Shown in pieces: positions 46,736 to 57,998 of a stretch of DNA of 64,000 bases. The notes beneath the pieces were generated by a model. That model was not told the DNA's origin and did not search any database. It worked only from the letters and a program-made list of their open reading frames with translations. Position 1 is the first letter of the stretch, and every line of letters starts with the position of its first letter. Source of the stretch: Aspidapion aeneum (Eukaryota; Arthropoda; Insecta; Coleoptera; Brentidae); NCBI GenBank assembly GCA_963576565.1, contig OY755044.1:49371134-49435133 (forward strand), given 5' to 3'. A program made the position numbers and the translations under genes.

Positions 46736-47927
46736 AGTTTAAGTGCCCAAACACTTTGGTGGAATATAAAAAAAAATAATTTTGACAAAAAAATTAATTA
46801 AAGTTGGGTTAGACTTTGCTCTCATATGTCGATTTATTAGAGTCGCGACAAGCCCATCAATGTCTTTTAAAATAAAAGGACAAAACATCGGAAGTCTATA
46901 CTCTAACAATTGTTAGAAAGAGAACGTATACGCGCTCTTTATCTTACAACGAACGGCGGTAATTTAATTATTAGGAAAAATCGAAAGTAACTCAAAATCG
47001 TTGCGCTGATTAAGCGACCTTAAATGAACCGACAAAGCATGTCATGTTTGTTTTTATTTGTCAAAAAGTTTTAAATAAAAGCCAGGGAAATTACACAACA
47101 GAAAAGCAAGTTTTTATTTCGAAACCATAAATTTTTAATAAAATAAATTTGTACCTATCCCTGTTTCCTAATTAGCTGTTGCAATACATCAGAATCTCAA
47201 ACAATATTGGTAAAAAAGTTATGGGTTCATCAGCAAAAGTTTGATCTAATACCAAAATTTGAGAGGTAAGTGTAGCTTTTCAAAATTAACAATAAGATTT
47301 GGAATAAAAGGAGCACTTTGGCCGGATTGAAATTTATAAAGTTTAGCACATCCGCATATGTAAAACATAAAGCATCATATTATATAACAAAAGTGATCCG
47401 CTCGCTGTTATAAAGGTTTTTTTTTTAACTTTTAAAATGAAACTAAGTTTATAAGTATTTTTTGCAACTTTTGAGAAAATCTCTTGGTCACGTCGATTTT
47501 CTTTGTGAGAGGGCCATCTTTTGAGCGCTTATATAGATAGGGAATATGATTCGAGTCTCGCCTTGTTTTGATGGGTTTTTGAAAATCGTTCATTGGTTTT
47601 TTTTATTATAGATAATTGATCAATTTTTGAAAAACAAAGCGCCTTAAGGCAGTAGATATATAAAAGCCCTAGTAAGGTGCCACTTGACTTATCTTCTTAT
47701 CCAGTGGCGTACGCAAGGAGGGTGGGCGAAGACTTACCCCTAAAACATGAATTTTCCCACCACCCATAATCCATCTCTGCGTATCGATCTGCCCTCGAGT
47801 CTCCCCTCTCAGGATTCATTACTGCATATGCCACTGCCTATAATATATGGTAACTTTAAATATAAATATCTTAAAAATGTATCAAATAATTTCAGAAAAT
47901 TTCCTCTAGCAAAACTGACGTTTTCAA
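46736..47927. other. Intergenic sequence, no gene seen
   Basis: AT-rich. A short CTCTAACAATTGTTAGAAAG palindrome lies at about 46,900, and the MITE candidate at 47,702-47,836. No supported frame. Confidence 0.45.
47702..47836. mobile_element. MITE candidate with CAGTGGCGTA / TATGCCACTG ends
   Basis: CAGTGGCGTACGCAAGG at the left and GCATATGCCACTG at the right form short inverted ends of the CAGTGGCG type seen in hAT-like elements. Length 135 bp. The 8-bp flanks (TTCTTATC and CCTATAAT) do not match. Confidence 0.5.
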
Positions 47928-49155
47928 GCGTTTTTTATTTCATTTGCTAAAAATTCCCACAAATGTCTGTATATACAATTTCTTTTTATAATGTTATATA
48001 AAAACATAAATTTTTTTTAGGACCACTTTGCACAAGAAGAGTTTACGTGTCACTGAAGCAGCAAGTTGTTTCTATAACATTTAGTCCAGAAAAAAAGGAA
48101 CCCTGCTTAAAAACTGAACTGTACAAAAAAGAAAACGACAATTTATTTTAAAGTACAAGGAGTTGGAACATTTTTGGCCTTTTATCATGAACTATTTCCA
48201 TCAGAAAATATTGACAAATTGATGTGACTGTCGAGTTCTCGCCGAATACGAACCAAAATTCACGAATAATTTGCACTGGAGAGAACTAATATTTTCCTAT
48301 AAATTATCATCATTATATTTATTATAATTAGAATGAACGAAATCATCGTTAAACAATTTCTTTTCATTAAAAAAGTCAATATAAAAATATAGTCACAGTA
48401 TATCGATCTATATTTTAAGAATTGGGTAACAGGCTGAATTTTTTGCAGAGACCTCCAACTTTCCCCTCTACGAAAATTTTTGATAGTAATTCCTAACTGA
48501 ACACAATGTTGCCATTTATTTTTAACATTACTATAACCAGCGGCGTAGCGTGGTGGGGGGGCGCGGGGGGTTCGTCGCCCCCCCCCCGCCCCGAGGGTAG
48601 TGGCGCCCCATAGGTGGCCGAAGCGCCCTCAGCTTTATTAAGTCGGCCAATTGAGTGGGTGCCAAAGGAAACTAACGACATGACGACCTTTTTTTTTTTT
48701 TTTTTGTTTTTTGGTCGCAAGATTTTGAGAGGCGTTTTTTTGACCTTTTTGGTTTTTTTTTGCCACAAGATTTTTCATCAGGGCGCCCTTTTTAGCTATC
48801 GCCCCCCCCCCCCCCCCCCGCCCTTTCGGGCACGCTACGCCGCTGAATATAACTTTTTTCATCTCGTAATTTTGACGTTTGGTCTGGGAGACACGGCGCG
48901 GCCGTTAAAGTATCTAATTTGTAGGACGAACGTATTTTGATGTTTAATATCATAACATCTTTGGATGCAGCTTCTTTTAAGAATCACCCTCAATAATTTT
49001 CACACATGGAAAAGTTAAACGTTTAGTAACAGAATGCTACTTCGAAAATTATGCCTGTTACTCATCACTTAAAATATACGTGTACTTTGGACTAAAATCT
49101 TCCAAAGCAGTTATTATAATAATAAAAAAATCATAAACTACTTTATTTAGGGAAT
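47928..49155. repeat. 1-kb dispersed repeat, copy 2, interrupted by a MITE
   Basis: Direct copy of 44,622-45,612 with scattered differences, carrying the 308-bp insertion at 48,538-48,845. Copies 1 and 2 lie about 3.3 kb apart. Confidence 0.8.
48538..48845. mobile_element. hAT-like MITE, 308 bp, with 8-bp target duplication
   Basis: Ends CAGCGGCGTAGCGTGG and GGCACGCTACGCCGCTG are inverted repeats. The flanks ACTATAAC (48,530-48,537) and AATATAAC (48,846-48,853) match at 7 of 8 positions, fitting the 8-bp duplication of hAT transposons. The related copy-1 repeat has TTCCTATAACTTTTTGCATC at this place with nothing inserted. Long poly-G, poly-C and poly-T runs inside make local frames meaningless. 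Confidence 0.8.
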
Positions 49156-49374
49156 AGTAAAAAAATTATTGACAATGTGATATGCACTTTGGATGTTACC
49201 TAATTATATGTTATTTTATAATTAAATATATACATAATAAAAAAAATTCTGATTTATCTCATATACTATATAGTACAGCTACGACTTCGGGAAAAAAATT
49301 ATAACAAAATCGGGCCTTGTGAATTCGCCTAAAATATTCTTGTTTCTGTAGCTCCCCTGCTAGGGGGCAGTAAT

Positions 49375-50710
49375 TGAAACGGGCCGAGTGTGTAATAGCT
49401 TCTTCGCTAAGGAGCTATGGAGCTACCACTCAATCGGACACCTACTGTAAACAATAGGGAGCGCGAGAACAACAGAGCGTAATTGAAGCGGACGCAGTGA
49501 GGTGGGGGAACGACCCTTAATGGGTATAAAAAGGAGAGAAAAGGAGCTAAAAAAGAGTTATGTTTAAAAAATGACTTACCTCGATGGTGTTTTCTTTAAA
49601 AGGAAGGGTACCATGGAAATGGAGTAATCCTATGATGATGTCTTCGTTCGGCGTTGTTAACTCCTTGTTTAGCTTTTTATATGTTTTGTTAGCTCCCGCT
49701 AAATTTCGTGGTTGTTTTTAAATTTTAAAACCACACAATTGGATGAAGGACAGAGTACATTTTTCGCGCATTTTGACATGCGCACCGAGAATCAGAGAGA
49801 GCCTTTCTACCGCCTCGAGAAAAATGGCGTGTTAATTACTTTCTCCAACTATTACAAATTTCTACACTTGAAAGTGCTGGATTTTGGTCTACTGAAGCAT
49901 AGAACTGGAAACTTCAGCCTTTCAGCTACATGGTGCCGTCATTAGATCCGGAAAGGGGCCCCTGGAACGTGGAGAAATTGGATGCAAACTGTAAGAACTT
50001 TGTTTCTGATTTCCGTTGTGTGGGTAACAGCAATTAACCTATGGACCTTCGTGATTTCGTATCAATATAATTATGTTTGTTCGCGTTTTCATTTAATAAA
50101 AATATATACAGTCCATTGCAGTTATTGTTTTTCTAACTGCGGGCATACATGTTTTATGTTTTTTTTTCCGCACTAATATATCTTTAATGCACTGTTATGT
50201 ATTTGCGCGCGCGCGGCTTAACGATTTTGAATTTTTGTTTAATTATGTTTAGTTTAACACAAATTAATTCGGCAAGGGCCGTAGATTGATGCCACAGGGC
50301 GGCTATGATCAACCCTTTTTCAGTATGCGTTTGGCAGGGACAAACGATTAAAGCACACTGTCTTATCGTTGTTTCGTTGTTTTATTCTCTCGTTTCTTGA
50401 CTCCACGAATTTATGTAGGTAGGTACCCTCGTATTTTTAAATGAAATTAAAGGAAATAGGAAAACGGAATATCAGGTGTGATAAACAAGGACACATCGAG
50501 ATTGGTGTGTAATAGAATTGCTCCAGTTTTAATTTTAACATTTTAAAATCAAATAAGCAAAAAACATATCTGGTTTTCTTATCCCAAGGTACCGAGTGTT
50601 ATTTATTTCTAACACCGGGTTGAAATCAAATTTCAAAAAATAAATAAATAAAATAAAATAAAAATGTTTTGTAGTTCAAAAACTTTACTAAGGGCGTGGA
50701 AACGAAAGCA
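49375..50710 (-). repeat. 3' LTR of the BEL element (1,336 bp)
   Basis: On the minus strand it begins TGCTTTCGTTTCCACGCCC and ends GGCCCGTTTCA, giving TG...CA ends. It is about 465 bp longer than the 5' LTR because of the segment 49,681-50,148, which lies between two copies of ATGTTTT. The last codons of the integrase frame (to 50,633) lie inside this LTR. Confidence 0.85.
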
Positions 50711-51685
50711 AAGCTTTACCAATGGCCGTTTGAGTACGCCAGTGGCTGTTTGCACATTTGCTACCCTCGGAACATTATCCTTGCCAGGAAATAATTCTAT
50801 AATACGGCCTAGCAACCAATCTAGTGGGCGGCGATTCTCGTCCCGAATGAGAACTAAAGTTCCTATCTCCACAGGGAAGGTCATGGAATCCGTCCATTTC
50901 GACCTTTGTTGTAGGGTGTGTAAATATTCACTAGCCCACTTTTTCCAAAAGTGATCATGCATTTGCAATAACAAATTCCAACGCGAAAGCCGATTTATAG
51001 GGACATCCGAGTAGTCAGGATCGGGCAAACACGTCGGGGGTTGCAAGTTTAGAAAATGTCCTGGGGTAAGCGCCGTAAAATCCGTAGGATCTGAAGAAAT
51101 AGCTCCTATTGGTCGTGAGTTTAACACCGCTTCGATTTGAATTATGAAAGTATTAAGTTCTTCATAAGTAAGAGTCTGATTTCCCACGCCTCGAGTCAAA
51201 TGGGTTTTTGTAGACTTTATGTTGGATTCATAAATTCCACCGAAATGTGGACTGGCACTTGGCATAAAGTGCCAACGAATACCTTGCGCTGTCGCTGCGT
51301 CAGTGATGATTTGCTTTAAGTAGTTCCAACCCCCCTGGAAATTTCCACCATTGTCAGAAAATATATCGCTCACGTGACCTCTACGTGCGATCAGACGCCG
51401 CAGCGCGGCCAGAAACGCTTCCGTCGTGAGTTCAGATACGAGCTCCAGGTGAACCGCGTGAACCACCACGTCAATGGCGAGCATAACGTAAGCTTTATAT
51501 CAGCGCGCCTTACGAAGGCGCCCTAAGGTCACTGAGAAAGGACCGCAAAAATCTATCCCAATTTTTGAAAAAACCGGCGCTTGGCGCACCCGATAAGCGG
51601 GTAGATCCGCCATTGGCAGTTTGTGAGTATATTTCGAATAACTTTTCGTGCGGATAATATCCAAAAGTTCTGCGCGATTATGCAA
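50633..51685 (-). pseudogene. BEL integrase core and C-terminus
   Basis: Continues the integrase on the far side of the nested LINE. LPMADLPAYRV and IGIDFCGPF (first catalytic Asp) are followed by a TGA stop at about 51,497-51,499 in the same frame. Then come IFSDNGGNF (second Asp) and GGIYESNIK (Glu), completing the D,D-E core, and FPVEIGTLVLIRDENRRPLD with LGRIIELFPGKDNVPRV, the C-terminal domain. The zinc domain's expected cysteine pair is not visible just after the LINE. The frame ends inside the 3' LTR. Confidence 0.85.
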
Positions 51686-51716
51686 TGCGTGGTGTGTATG
51701 ATGATGATTGATGATT

Positions 51717-52627
51717 TTATATATGAGTGGGCCTTACAGCCCTTCCACTGCGACCACTAGTGGGTCTATTGTGGCTCACTTTTGAGTGGTTTCTCACCAC
51801 TGACTGTATGCCTAATCCTCCAAAAAGGTTAGCTATCAGTTTGGGTGCAACACTGTTCAGATCTTCTGAATCAATCTGAGGTTTACCGAAAGTGTTTTGA
51901 CGTAAACGTGCAATAGCCGGACATTCGCACAGTATAGGTCTAACTGTTTCATCATCCTCCATACAGAGTCTACATTCGGTCTCTTCTGTTATTCCCATTC
52001 TGTGCATGGGTACTCTTAGTCGGCAGTGACCCGTAAAAAGTCTTGTCACTATACGGATCTCATGTCTGGTAAGTCCAATGATATTTCTGGCTCTCTTCTG
52101 ACAAGGTCCTTTAATGCACTCTTTAGAGTGAGCCAGTTCTGGTATATTCATCCAGTATTGTTGGAAGCTGTCCTCCATCCATCCCAATATGGTTAATTTA
52201 GCAGCATTGTATGATATGCCCAGGGCTGGTTCGGGGCCGAAAAATTCGGCAGATGCCGCTTCCCTCGCTGCCTGGTCCGCGGCCTCATTTCCCTCGTGCC
52301 CAGAATACCCTGGTATCCATACTAATGAGTCTCTGCAGTTCCTCACGGTTCTCGATGAGACCGTGTAGGAATCAAGCGCTTTTAAGGCTGCTTGACTGTC
52401 GGAGAAGATTTTTATTGTCCTGTTGGTCCATTCGTGGTCAGTAATCCACCGGGCACACAGTTCAATGGCTACGAGTTCGGCCTGAAATATAGTAGCCAAT
52501 TTGCCGAGACTATGTTGAATCTCGACTTTTTCTTGGATACTAACAACTCCAGATCCAACGCCTGATGGCATTTTGGATCCGTCGGTATACCAGAAGCTAT
52601 CGTTGTTTGAAAAGTTGGTCCTGTTTT
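51717..52627 (-). CDS. LINE ORF2 C-terminus: RNase H and Cys finger
   Basis: In the frame displaced by one base from the RT frame it reads WLKNRTNFSNNDSFWYTDGS at about 52,570-52,640. RNase H motifs then follow in order: YTDGSK (Asp), FQAELVAIELC (Glu), FSDSQAALKAL (Asp) and GYSGHEGNEAADQAA (His and Asp). The tail holds CRLCMEDDETVRPILCECPA, a Cys-rich finger in which the usual His before ILCEC is not seen. The stop lies at 51,717, only about 17 bp before the element's end. Originally this would have been one protein with the RT. Confidence 0.8.
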
Positions 52628-55414
52628 TTAACCATTCCTCCCCTCTGGGAGTATAATGTTGTATAGCTTTCTGCTGTACACCGTGTTGGGCATGACGTCG
52701 GATATCATTCCTAGAGTTGCATCCAACTCTTGTTCCCTAATTAGGTCTGTTGATATCACTTTGTTTGCCCGGCCATCCTGGTGGTTGGCCCTTATTCTAT
52801 AAGTTGTTCTTCGTGCCTCCGCCTCTAAGAAAATGTGAAGCGGAGGTAAGTTTAGTAAGCATTCAAGCGCAGTCGATGGGCTAGAGCTCATTGCACCACA
52901 TATGGCAGGACTGGCCTGTCGTTGTAAGCTGGTTAGTTTGGTTCTCGAGGTTCTTTGATGTCCCTTCTCAAACCAGACTATTGCACCATACGCAATCATT
53001 GGTCTAATGACTGTTATATACAGCCAGTACATTTGTTTGGGGCTAGTGCCCCAGGTTTTTCCGCAAATTCTTTTACACGTCCATAAGGACAGTGTGGCTT
53101 TGCGGATTACCTTTTCCAAATGGGCGTTCCAGGTGAGAGTTTTATCTAGGGTGATCCCCAGGTATTTACCCTCTGACGCAAATGGAATTATTTCACCGTT
53201 AAGCTCCGGAGGAGTCAGGAAGTCTAGCTTTCTTTTACGGGTGAACGGTATAATGATAGTTTTGCAGGGATTAACAGACATCTGTTCCCTATCACACCAG
53301 TCTTTTACCGTGTTTAGTACTTCTTGTATCTTTCCAGAGAACTCTTCTTCTGGAATGATTGCTCCTACGTCATCCGCGTAGCCCAATACCTCTATATCCA
53401 GCGATTCTAAGATGGCAAGAAGATCATCGACCAGCAGAGACCACAGGAGGGGAGACAGAACTCCTCCTTGTGGACAGCCTCTAGCCGCTCTAAAACTTAC
53501 CATCACATCGTTAAGTGTGGTTTCAATCACTCGATTTTCGAGTGTGCACCTGAAGAACTCTGTGATGGTGGATTCAACTCCTCGGGCGCACGCTGATTCA
53601 TAGAGGGAATTGGGTAGTGTATTGTTAAATGCTCCTTCTATATCAAGGAAGATGCCCACTGCGACGCCTTTTGCATCGAGGGTTTCCTTGATTTTTCCAA
53701 CAAGGTTGTTTAAAGCTAGTTCTGTTGACTTGCCTGCTTGGTATGCATATTGGTTTGCATTAAGTGGATGGGCCATTAAGGCGCCACCTCTAATATGTGC
53801 ATCTATTATTTTTTCCAAGCCTTTCAACAGAAAAGAGGTGAGGCTTATGGGTCGGAGAGATTTTGGAGTATTATCTGCCCGACCCGCCTTAGGTATGTAA
53901 ACTACCTTAACTTTGGTCCAGCTAGTTGAAATATAATTCCATGCTAGGCTGGCTCTGTACAGTTTTACCAGGCATGGTACTAGCACTTCCTGGCCTTTTT
54001 GTATTAGCACTGGAAGAATACCATCAAGCCCCGGTGATTTGTACGGTTTAAAAGACGTGAACGCCATTTTTATCGCATTTGCGTTGATAATTTCTTTTGC
54101 AATTTTCCAATCCGCCTGTTTTGGACGGTGTCCATGAGTCAATTGCTCAGGAGTATTCCCGTTTTCAAGGAGCGTGCTTCCTGGGAAGTGATAGTTTGCT
54201 AGTGCCTCCAGGGACTCCCTTTCAGGTCTTGTAAAAGTGCCGTCAGAGAGCTTTATTGCGCAGAGTCTGTCCGCGGGCTCTTTGGACAGAATTTTGTGAA
54301 TTCTTGTGGTGTCAGGAAGCTTAGTGAGTCCGTGGCAAAACCTCCTCCACGACTCTCTTTTGGCACTTCTAATCTCCTTGTTGTATTCGCTAAGGGAGGC
54401 ACGATAGCTTTCCCAGTTACCCGTCTCCTTCGCCCGATTGAATAGACGTCTGACCTCTTTTCTTTTTTTGAACAGAGAGTTGTTCCACCAAGACATACCG
54501 CGATTATCAGTCTTGGTTTTAAGAGGTGAGTTTTCGTGATATGCGGTTATGATAGCCTCTCTGAGTTGTACAGAGGCTATTTCTATTTTATCACGATCCC
54601 ACACGTCGGTCATTGCTGAATTCAGCTTTTCTTGGAGGGATTTAGCATATCCACTACAATCTGTACTTTTTGGGTCTCTATATCTAATTGTTTTTGTAGA
54701 TCCCATGCCGACGGTGAATTGTACATGATTATGGTCTGACAAAGAGGGCTCATCTGTAACCCTCCAGTCAGTGATCTTATTGCTAATTAGTTTTGTACTT
54801 ATTGTTAGATCTAGTACCTCTGCCCTATTTTGGCCGACAAAGGTTGGTTTGGAGCCAACATTATTAACAAAAAGCCCCTCCCCTATGATGTAGTGGAACA
54901 GATACTCACCCCTCCTGTTGATATCAGTGCTACCCCACGCTGTGTGGTGCGCGTTCGCATCACAGCCTAGGATGAGCTGTACGTTCCTCTCTTTGCAATA
55001 TGCAATCAGGTTTGCTGTCTCTGGTGTAGGGGGCAGTGGTGCTTCTCTGTCACCCGGGAAGTATGCTGAGCAGACAACTAGTTCTGTCATGCCCTGTTCG
55101 CCAGGGACAATTAATCGTAGTGCTACTAGGTCATCAGTGCAAAAGTATGAAAGGACATAGTAGTTAATATCTTTTCTCATAAGAATAAATGCTCGTGGTC
55201 TATTACCTGAGTTATGTGTGATGATGTTACCAAGAGTTCGGCTGAGTCCAGCTACTTGGTTCGTACTTGATAGCCACGGTTCTTGCAACAGAGCAATGTC
55301 TAACCTCTGTTGCTTGAAAACTCTACCAAGGGTGTACGTTGCTGTCTTGGTATGGCGTAGATTTATTTGTATCAAGTGCAGGCCTTGATGTTGACGTTGT
55401 TGTGCGCCTGCCAT
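52628..55414 (-). CDS. LINE ORF2: endonuclease and reverse transcriptase
   Basis: ATG at 55,414; 928 codons. Residues 1-230 are an apurinic-type endonuclease: HLIQINLRHTKTATYTL, LLQEPWL, GCDANAHHTAWGS and SLSDHNHVQF (near residue 226). The reverse transcriptase follows: SFKPYKSPGLDGILP, FLDIEGAFNNTL (first Asp near residue 589), GCPQGGVLSPLLWSLLVDDL, and LGYADDVGAI (YADD near 676-679). All catalytic motifs are present. The frame ends at PEGRNG-stop. One base off, the sequence continues into RNase H, so the stop comes from a frameshift in the G-rich run at about 52,637-52,646. ORF2 would nick target DNA and copy the RNA in place. Confidence 0.85.
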   Translation of the reverse strand: MAGAQQRQHQGLHLIQINLRHTKTATYTLGRVFKQQRLDIALLQEPWLSSTNQVAGLSRTLGNIITHNSGNRPRAFILMRKDINYYVLSYFCTDDLVALRLIVPGEQGMTELVVCSAYFPGDREAPLPPTPETANLIAYCKERNVQLILGCDANAHHTAWGSTDINRRGEYLFHYIIGEGLFVNNVGSKPTFVGQNRAEVLDLTISTKLISNKITDWRVTDEPSLSDHNHVQFTVGMGSTKTIRYRDPKSTDCSGYAKSLQEKLNSAMTDVWDRDKIEIASVQLREAIITAYHENSPLKTKTDNRGMSWWNNSLFKKRKEVRRLFNRAKETGNWESYRASLSEYNKEIRSAKRESWRRFCHGLTKLPDTTRIHKILSKEPADRLCAIKLSDGTFTRPERESLEALANYHFPGSTLLENGNTPEQLTHGHRPKQADWKIAKEIINANAIKMAFTSFKPYKSPGLDGILPVLIQKGQEVLVPCLVKLYRASLAWNYISTSWTKVKVVYIPKAGRADNTPKSLRPISLTSFLLKGLEKIIDAHIRGGALMAHPLNANQYAYQAGKSTELALNNLVGKIKETLDAKGVAVGIFLDIEGAFNNTLPNSLYESACARGVESTITEFFRCTLENRVIETTLNDVMVSFRAARGCPQGGVLSPLLWSLLVDDLLAILESLDIEVLGYADDVGAIIPEEEFSGKIQEVLNTVKDWCDREQMSVNPCKTIIIPFTRKRKLDFLTPPELNGEIIPFASEGKYLGITLDKTLTWNAHLEKVIRKATLSLWTCKRICGKTWGTSPKQMYWLYITVIRPMIAYGAIVWFEKGHQRTSRTKLTSLQRQASPAICGAMSSSPSTALECLLNLPPLHIFLEAEARRTTYRIRANHQDGRANKVISTDLIREQELDATLGMISDVMPNTVYSRKLYNIILPEGRNG

Positions 55415-55454
55415 TTTTATTTTATTTTATTTTTTTTTTGTTCCCTGCCTATAT

Positions 55455-56943
55455 TTAGGCGGTTGTCTGGGGAGGTTCGCGATCGCCGCCGCCTCCTCCA
55501 GGAGGGTCCCGTGGAGGGCCCTTTTTGTAGGTGGGTTTACCGGGAATGTTCTTCCCTTTACCCTTCTTCTTCCCCTCTTTTTTAGGGGTTTTTGTGGGGG
55601 GCTTCTTTACCGCCTTCCCACTGGGGTCTTTTTGTTGATCCCCTTTTGCTCCTTGGACATTGGTTTGTCCTTTAGGAGGTTGTTTTGCTTTTTGGGCGCC
55701 CATTCCAGATGGTCCTGCTGACCCAGACCCACGCCCCCTGCCTTTGGTTCGGAAGATTACTCTTTCAAATCCAAAGAAGGGCCGCATGTCTAGGCTTTCC
55801 AGGGCCTGCATGGACAGTCCGTCAATGGCGAATGTCCATGTTTGGCCCGGTCCAGAGGCTTCACTGTTCAGGGTTCCCCAGTCAGCAGTGTTTAGGCCAT
55901 TGTTTTGCGCACGGAGACGTTTAGCGACATCCTGAGCAGTGAGCCGAGTCGCCTGCTCATCGTCGGGGATGTACGCTACTACAAGTGGCCTGGGAAGTTC
56001 TTCCCCTCTGACGAACCTTAATTGCGACCCTTCCCATGGTTGTAGAGTTAACGACACCTTTGCCAACCATTGGGCGCTTTGTTCGTCAGCGCAAGTCAGG
56101 TTTAACCATCCAGGCCGATGAGTACAGCCTAGAAATCTGACCTGCGCGCCAGTAGGGACATCTGCTAGAGACCTTAGGATGGCCATCTGCAGTGCCCTTA
56201 GGTTTTCTCCTGTGAGGCTTTCGGAGGGGTAGTTTTTGTGGACAATGCCAACTTTAACTCCCTCTGCCGCAGCGCTGTAGGAGGCTCGGCAGGGTCTTTT
56301 CGACTCCTGCTCTGGAGTATTAGCACTGGACCGTGGACGTTTGGAGCTTGGCTTTACCGTCTCCATGTTTAGCGGTCCCTCTAGTGCCCGTTTGTGGGCA
56401 GCTGAGTATTCCCAGCCGTCCTGAAGAAGTTTTCTCAGCCGTTTTTTCGCCGAGCCAGACAACCTCTTCTGATCTTGTTTGTTCTGATTTCGGGCCTCCA
56501 CATTGGAGTCCTTATCAGTAGTGTCACCGTCGCTTTTGAGCAGTTCATTTTCCCGCTCAAGGTCTGGTGACGATGTTGGAGCTGGAGTTGGTGGAACCTC
56601 CTGCTCCATAGGGGCCTCTTCGGCACCCCTTTCTTGATTAGGTTCTGTAGGCCTACTCGGCACTACTTCCCCTTCGTTTTGTACTCTCAGTGAGAGTTCG
56701 GAGTTTTCGCCTCCTCCATGAGGGTTAATGAGTGGGTGAACCGAACCGAACCCCAGAACTCATGGAGCCAGCGACAGCAACCGGGGCTTCAACCCGATCT
56801 GAACTGTCGGTGAGAATATTACTCACCTGGGGTACAAAAAGATTTTTGTCACTCATGATGGCCGGTCGGCTAGCCAGCATTTTATCCCTACTGCCAGGTC
56901 CCCCCAACCCCAGGCGTCTTTGGTTAGTTGATATCAAGTCCAT
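55455..56943 (-). CDS. LINE ORF1 (nucleic-acid-binding protein), one frameshift
   Basis: Starts at ATG 56,943 (MDLISTNQRRLGLGGPGSRD). The first 72 codons run into a stop at 56,725. The following 402+ codons are in another frame that is open back across (GAACC)3 at 56,738-56,752, so gain or loss of a 5-bp unit explains the break. The second part has an acidic N-terminus, then KRLSGSAKKRLRKLLQDGWE, a globular block (KVGIVHKNYPSESLTGENLR to LNLTCADEQSAQWL) resembling DUF4780-type domains found with insect LINEs, and a very basic Gly/Lys/Pro tail. It likely coats the element's RNA. ORF2 starts 41 bp downstream. Confidence 0.75.
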
Positions 56944-57084
56944 AAAAGGCGCTTAATATCACCGACATCCAGTGGTGCCGGATGGCCATAAATGGCCACC
57001 ACTCGAGAAGGCAGACGCAGCAGAAGTTGGATTCCCACTTTCTTAATTGATTTAAAAATCGACTAAAAATCGACTAAAAATCAA

Positions 57085-57964
57085 TCAGAGCATGGCAATA
57101 TCAACGACCCACACCACCGCGTGGTGTGTATACCACAATGTGGTGTGTATACCACAATGTAAATTTACCGTGTGAACATGAAAAATCAAGAGTTCTGTCA
57201 ATCGACATTTACTCGGCAAAAGTAAAGGAAATTTTTTATCATATTCTAATTCCGAGTGGCATAGCCTGCCTCCGATTCGCAAATAACCGTGAGGGTGTAT
57301 GAAAGGTTTGGGTTTTTTAAACCACTTCGGCAACTCTTCTTGGTTCGTCAATTTTAAAATTTCCATTTCAAAATAGACCGACTGTACATGTTTGGTAATA
57401 AAAAGTAACGCGGTTCGATATTCGACCTAAGTGATATATTTATATCGAGAAATTTCAATTTTTTGTATCCTATCTCGAATTCGTAAAAGATAAGCGCCAA
57501 TCCTTTGTAATTTTAACAATGAACTATATTTTTCTAACAGGTCATTTATCAAAGGAGAATTAAAATTTTGAATCGCAAAAAATATTTGGTTTTTTGCTTC
57601 TACCAAAACAAGGTCTGATTCATCCAGTGGGGATGAAATTGAAAAATCCCATTGTTCTTGGGGTGAACGAAGAAAGGAAGGGCCCTGCCACCATAGGGTC
57701 ACTCAGAAGATCGAAGGCGAACATCCCTCTGGTACCGCAGTCCGCAGGGTTGTTGGTACCGCTAATGTGAAACCAGTTTTGCGGTGGGACCTTTTCCTGT
57801 ACAAATGAGACCCTATTGGCCACGTAACTTTTCCAGGAGTGGGGGGATTTTTGTAACCATTGTAAAGCTACCACGCTATCGGCAAAACAAAAAATGTCGC
57901 TAAATTGAAATTTCCGTGATAAATTGTTAACAGTAAAATCTATCAAATTGGCAAGTAAAACCAT
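57085..57964 (-). pseudogene. BEL RNase H and start of integrase, frame-broken
   Basis: 57,964-57,620 contains FCFADSVVALQWL (RNase H Asp) and HISGTNNPADCGTRGM. A frameshift at about 57,620-57,700 leads to 57,702-57,427. After another break (about 57,370-57,430), 57,366-57,085 holds KPFIHPHGYLRIGGRL and HVHTVNLHCGIHTTL, the His pair of the integrase zinc-binding domain. A 19-bp tandem duplication (GTGGTGTGTATACCACAAT) lies at 57,121-57,158, and the gene is cut here by the nested LINE. Confidence 0.8.
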
Positions 57965-57998
57965 AGAACAAAGTTCTAAACGCGGGATACTTACAGTT

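Larger units (their letters stand above)
51700..57118 (-). mobile_element. LOA-like non-LTR retrotransposon, nearly full length
   Basis: A 5.4-kb element flanked by a perfect 13-bp duplication, GCGTGGTGTGTAT (51,687-51,699 and 57,119-57,131), inside the BEL integrase gene. It has a 5' UTR of about 175 bp, ORF1, then ORF2 with endonuclease, RT and RNase H, and a very short 3' end reading ATATAAAATCATCAATCATC. An apurinic-type endonuclease, RNase H and a non-poly-A tail fit the LOA/I/R1 group; LOA is my best guess. Only two frame breaks are seen. Confidence 0.85.

Noticed and set aside
48493..48940. Overlapping Pro/Lys/Phe-rich frames
   Set aside because: They lie in the poly-C, poly-T and poly-G runs of the hAT-like MITE.
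49712..50176. Two plus-strand frames inside the 3' LTR
   Set aside because: No domain; they lie in the segment deleted from the other LTR and oppose the element's strand.
53007..55160. Plus-strand frames of 60-124 codons opposite the LINE
   Set aside because: Shadows of the long minus-strand ORF2.
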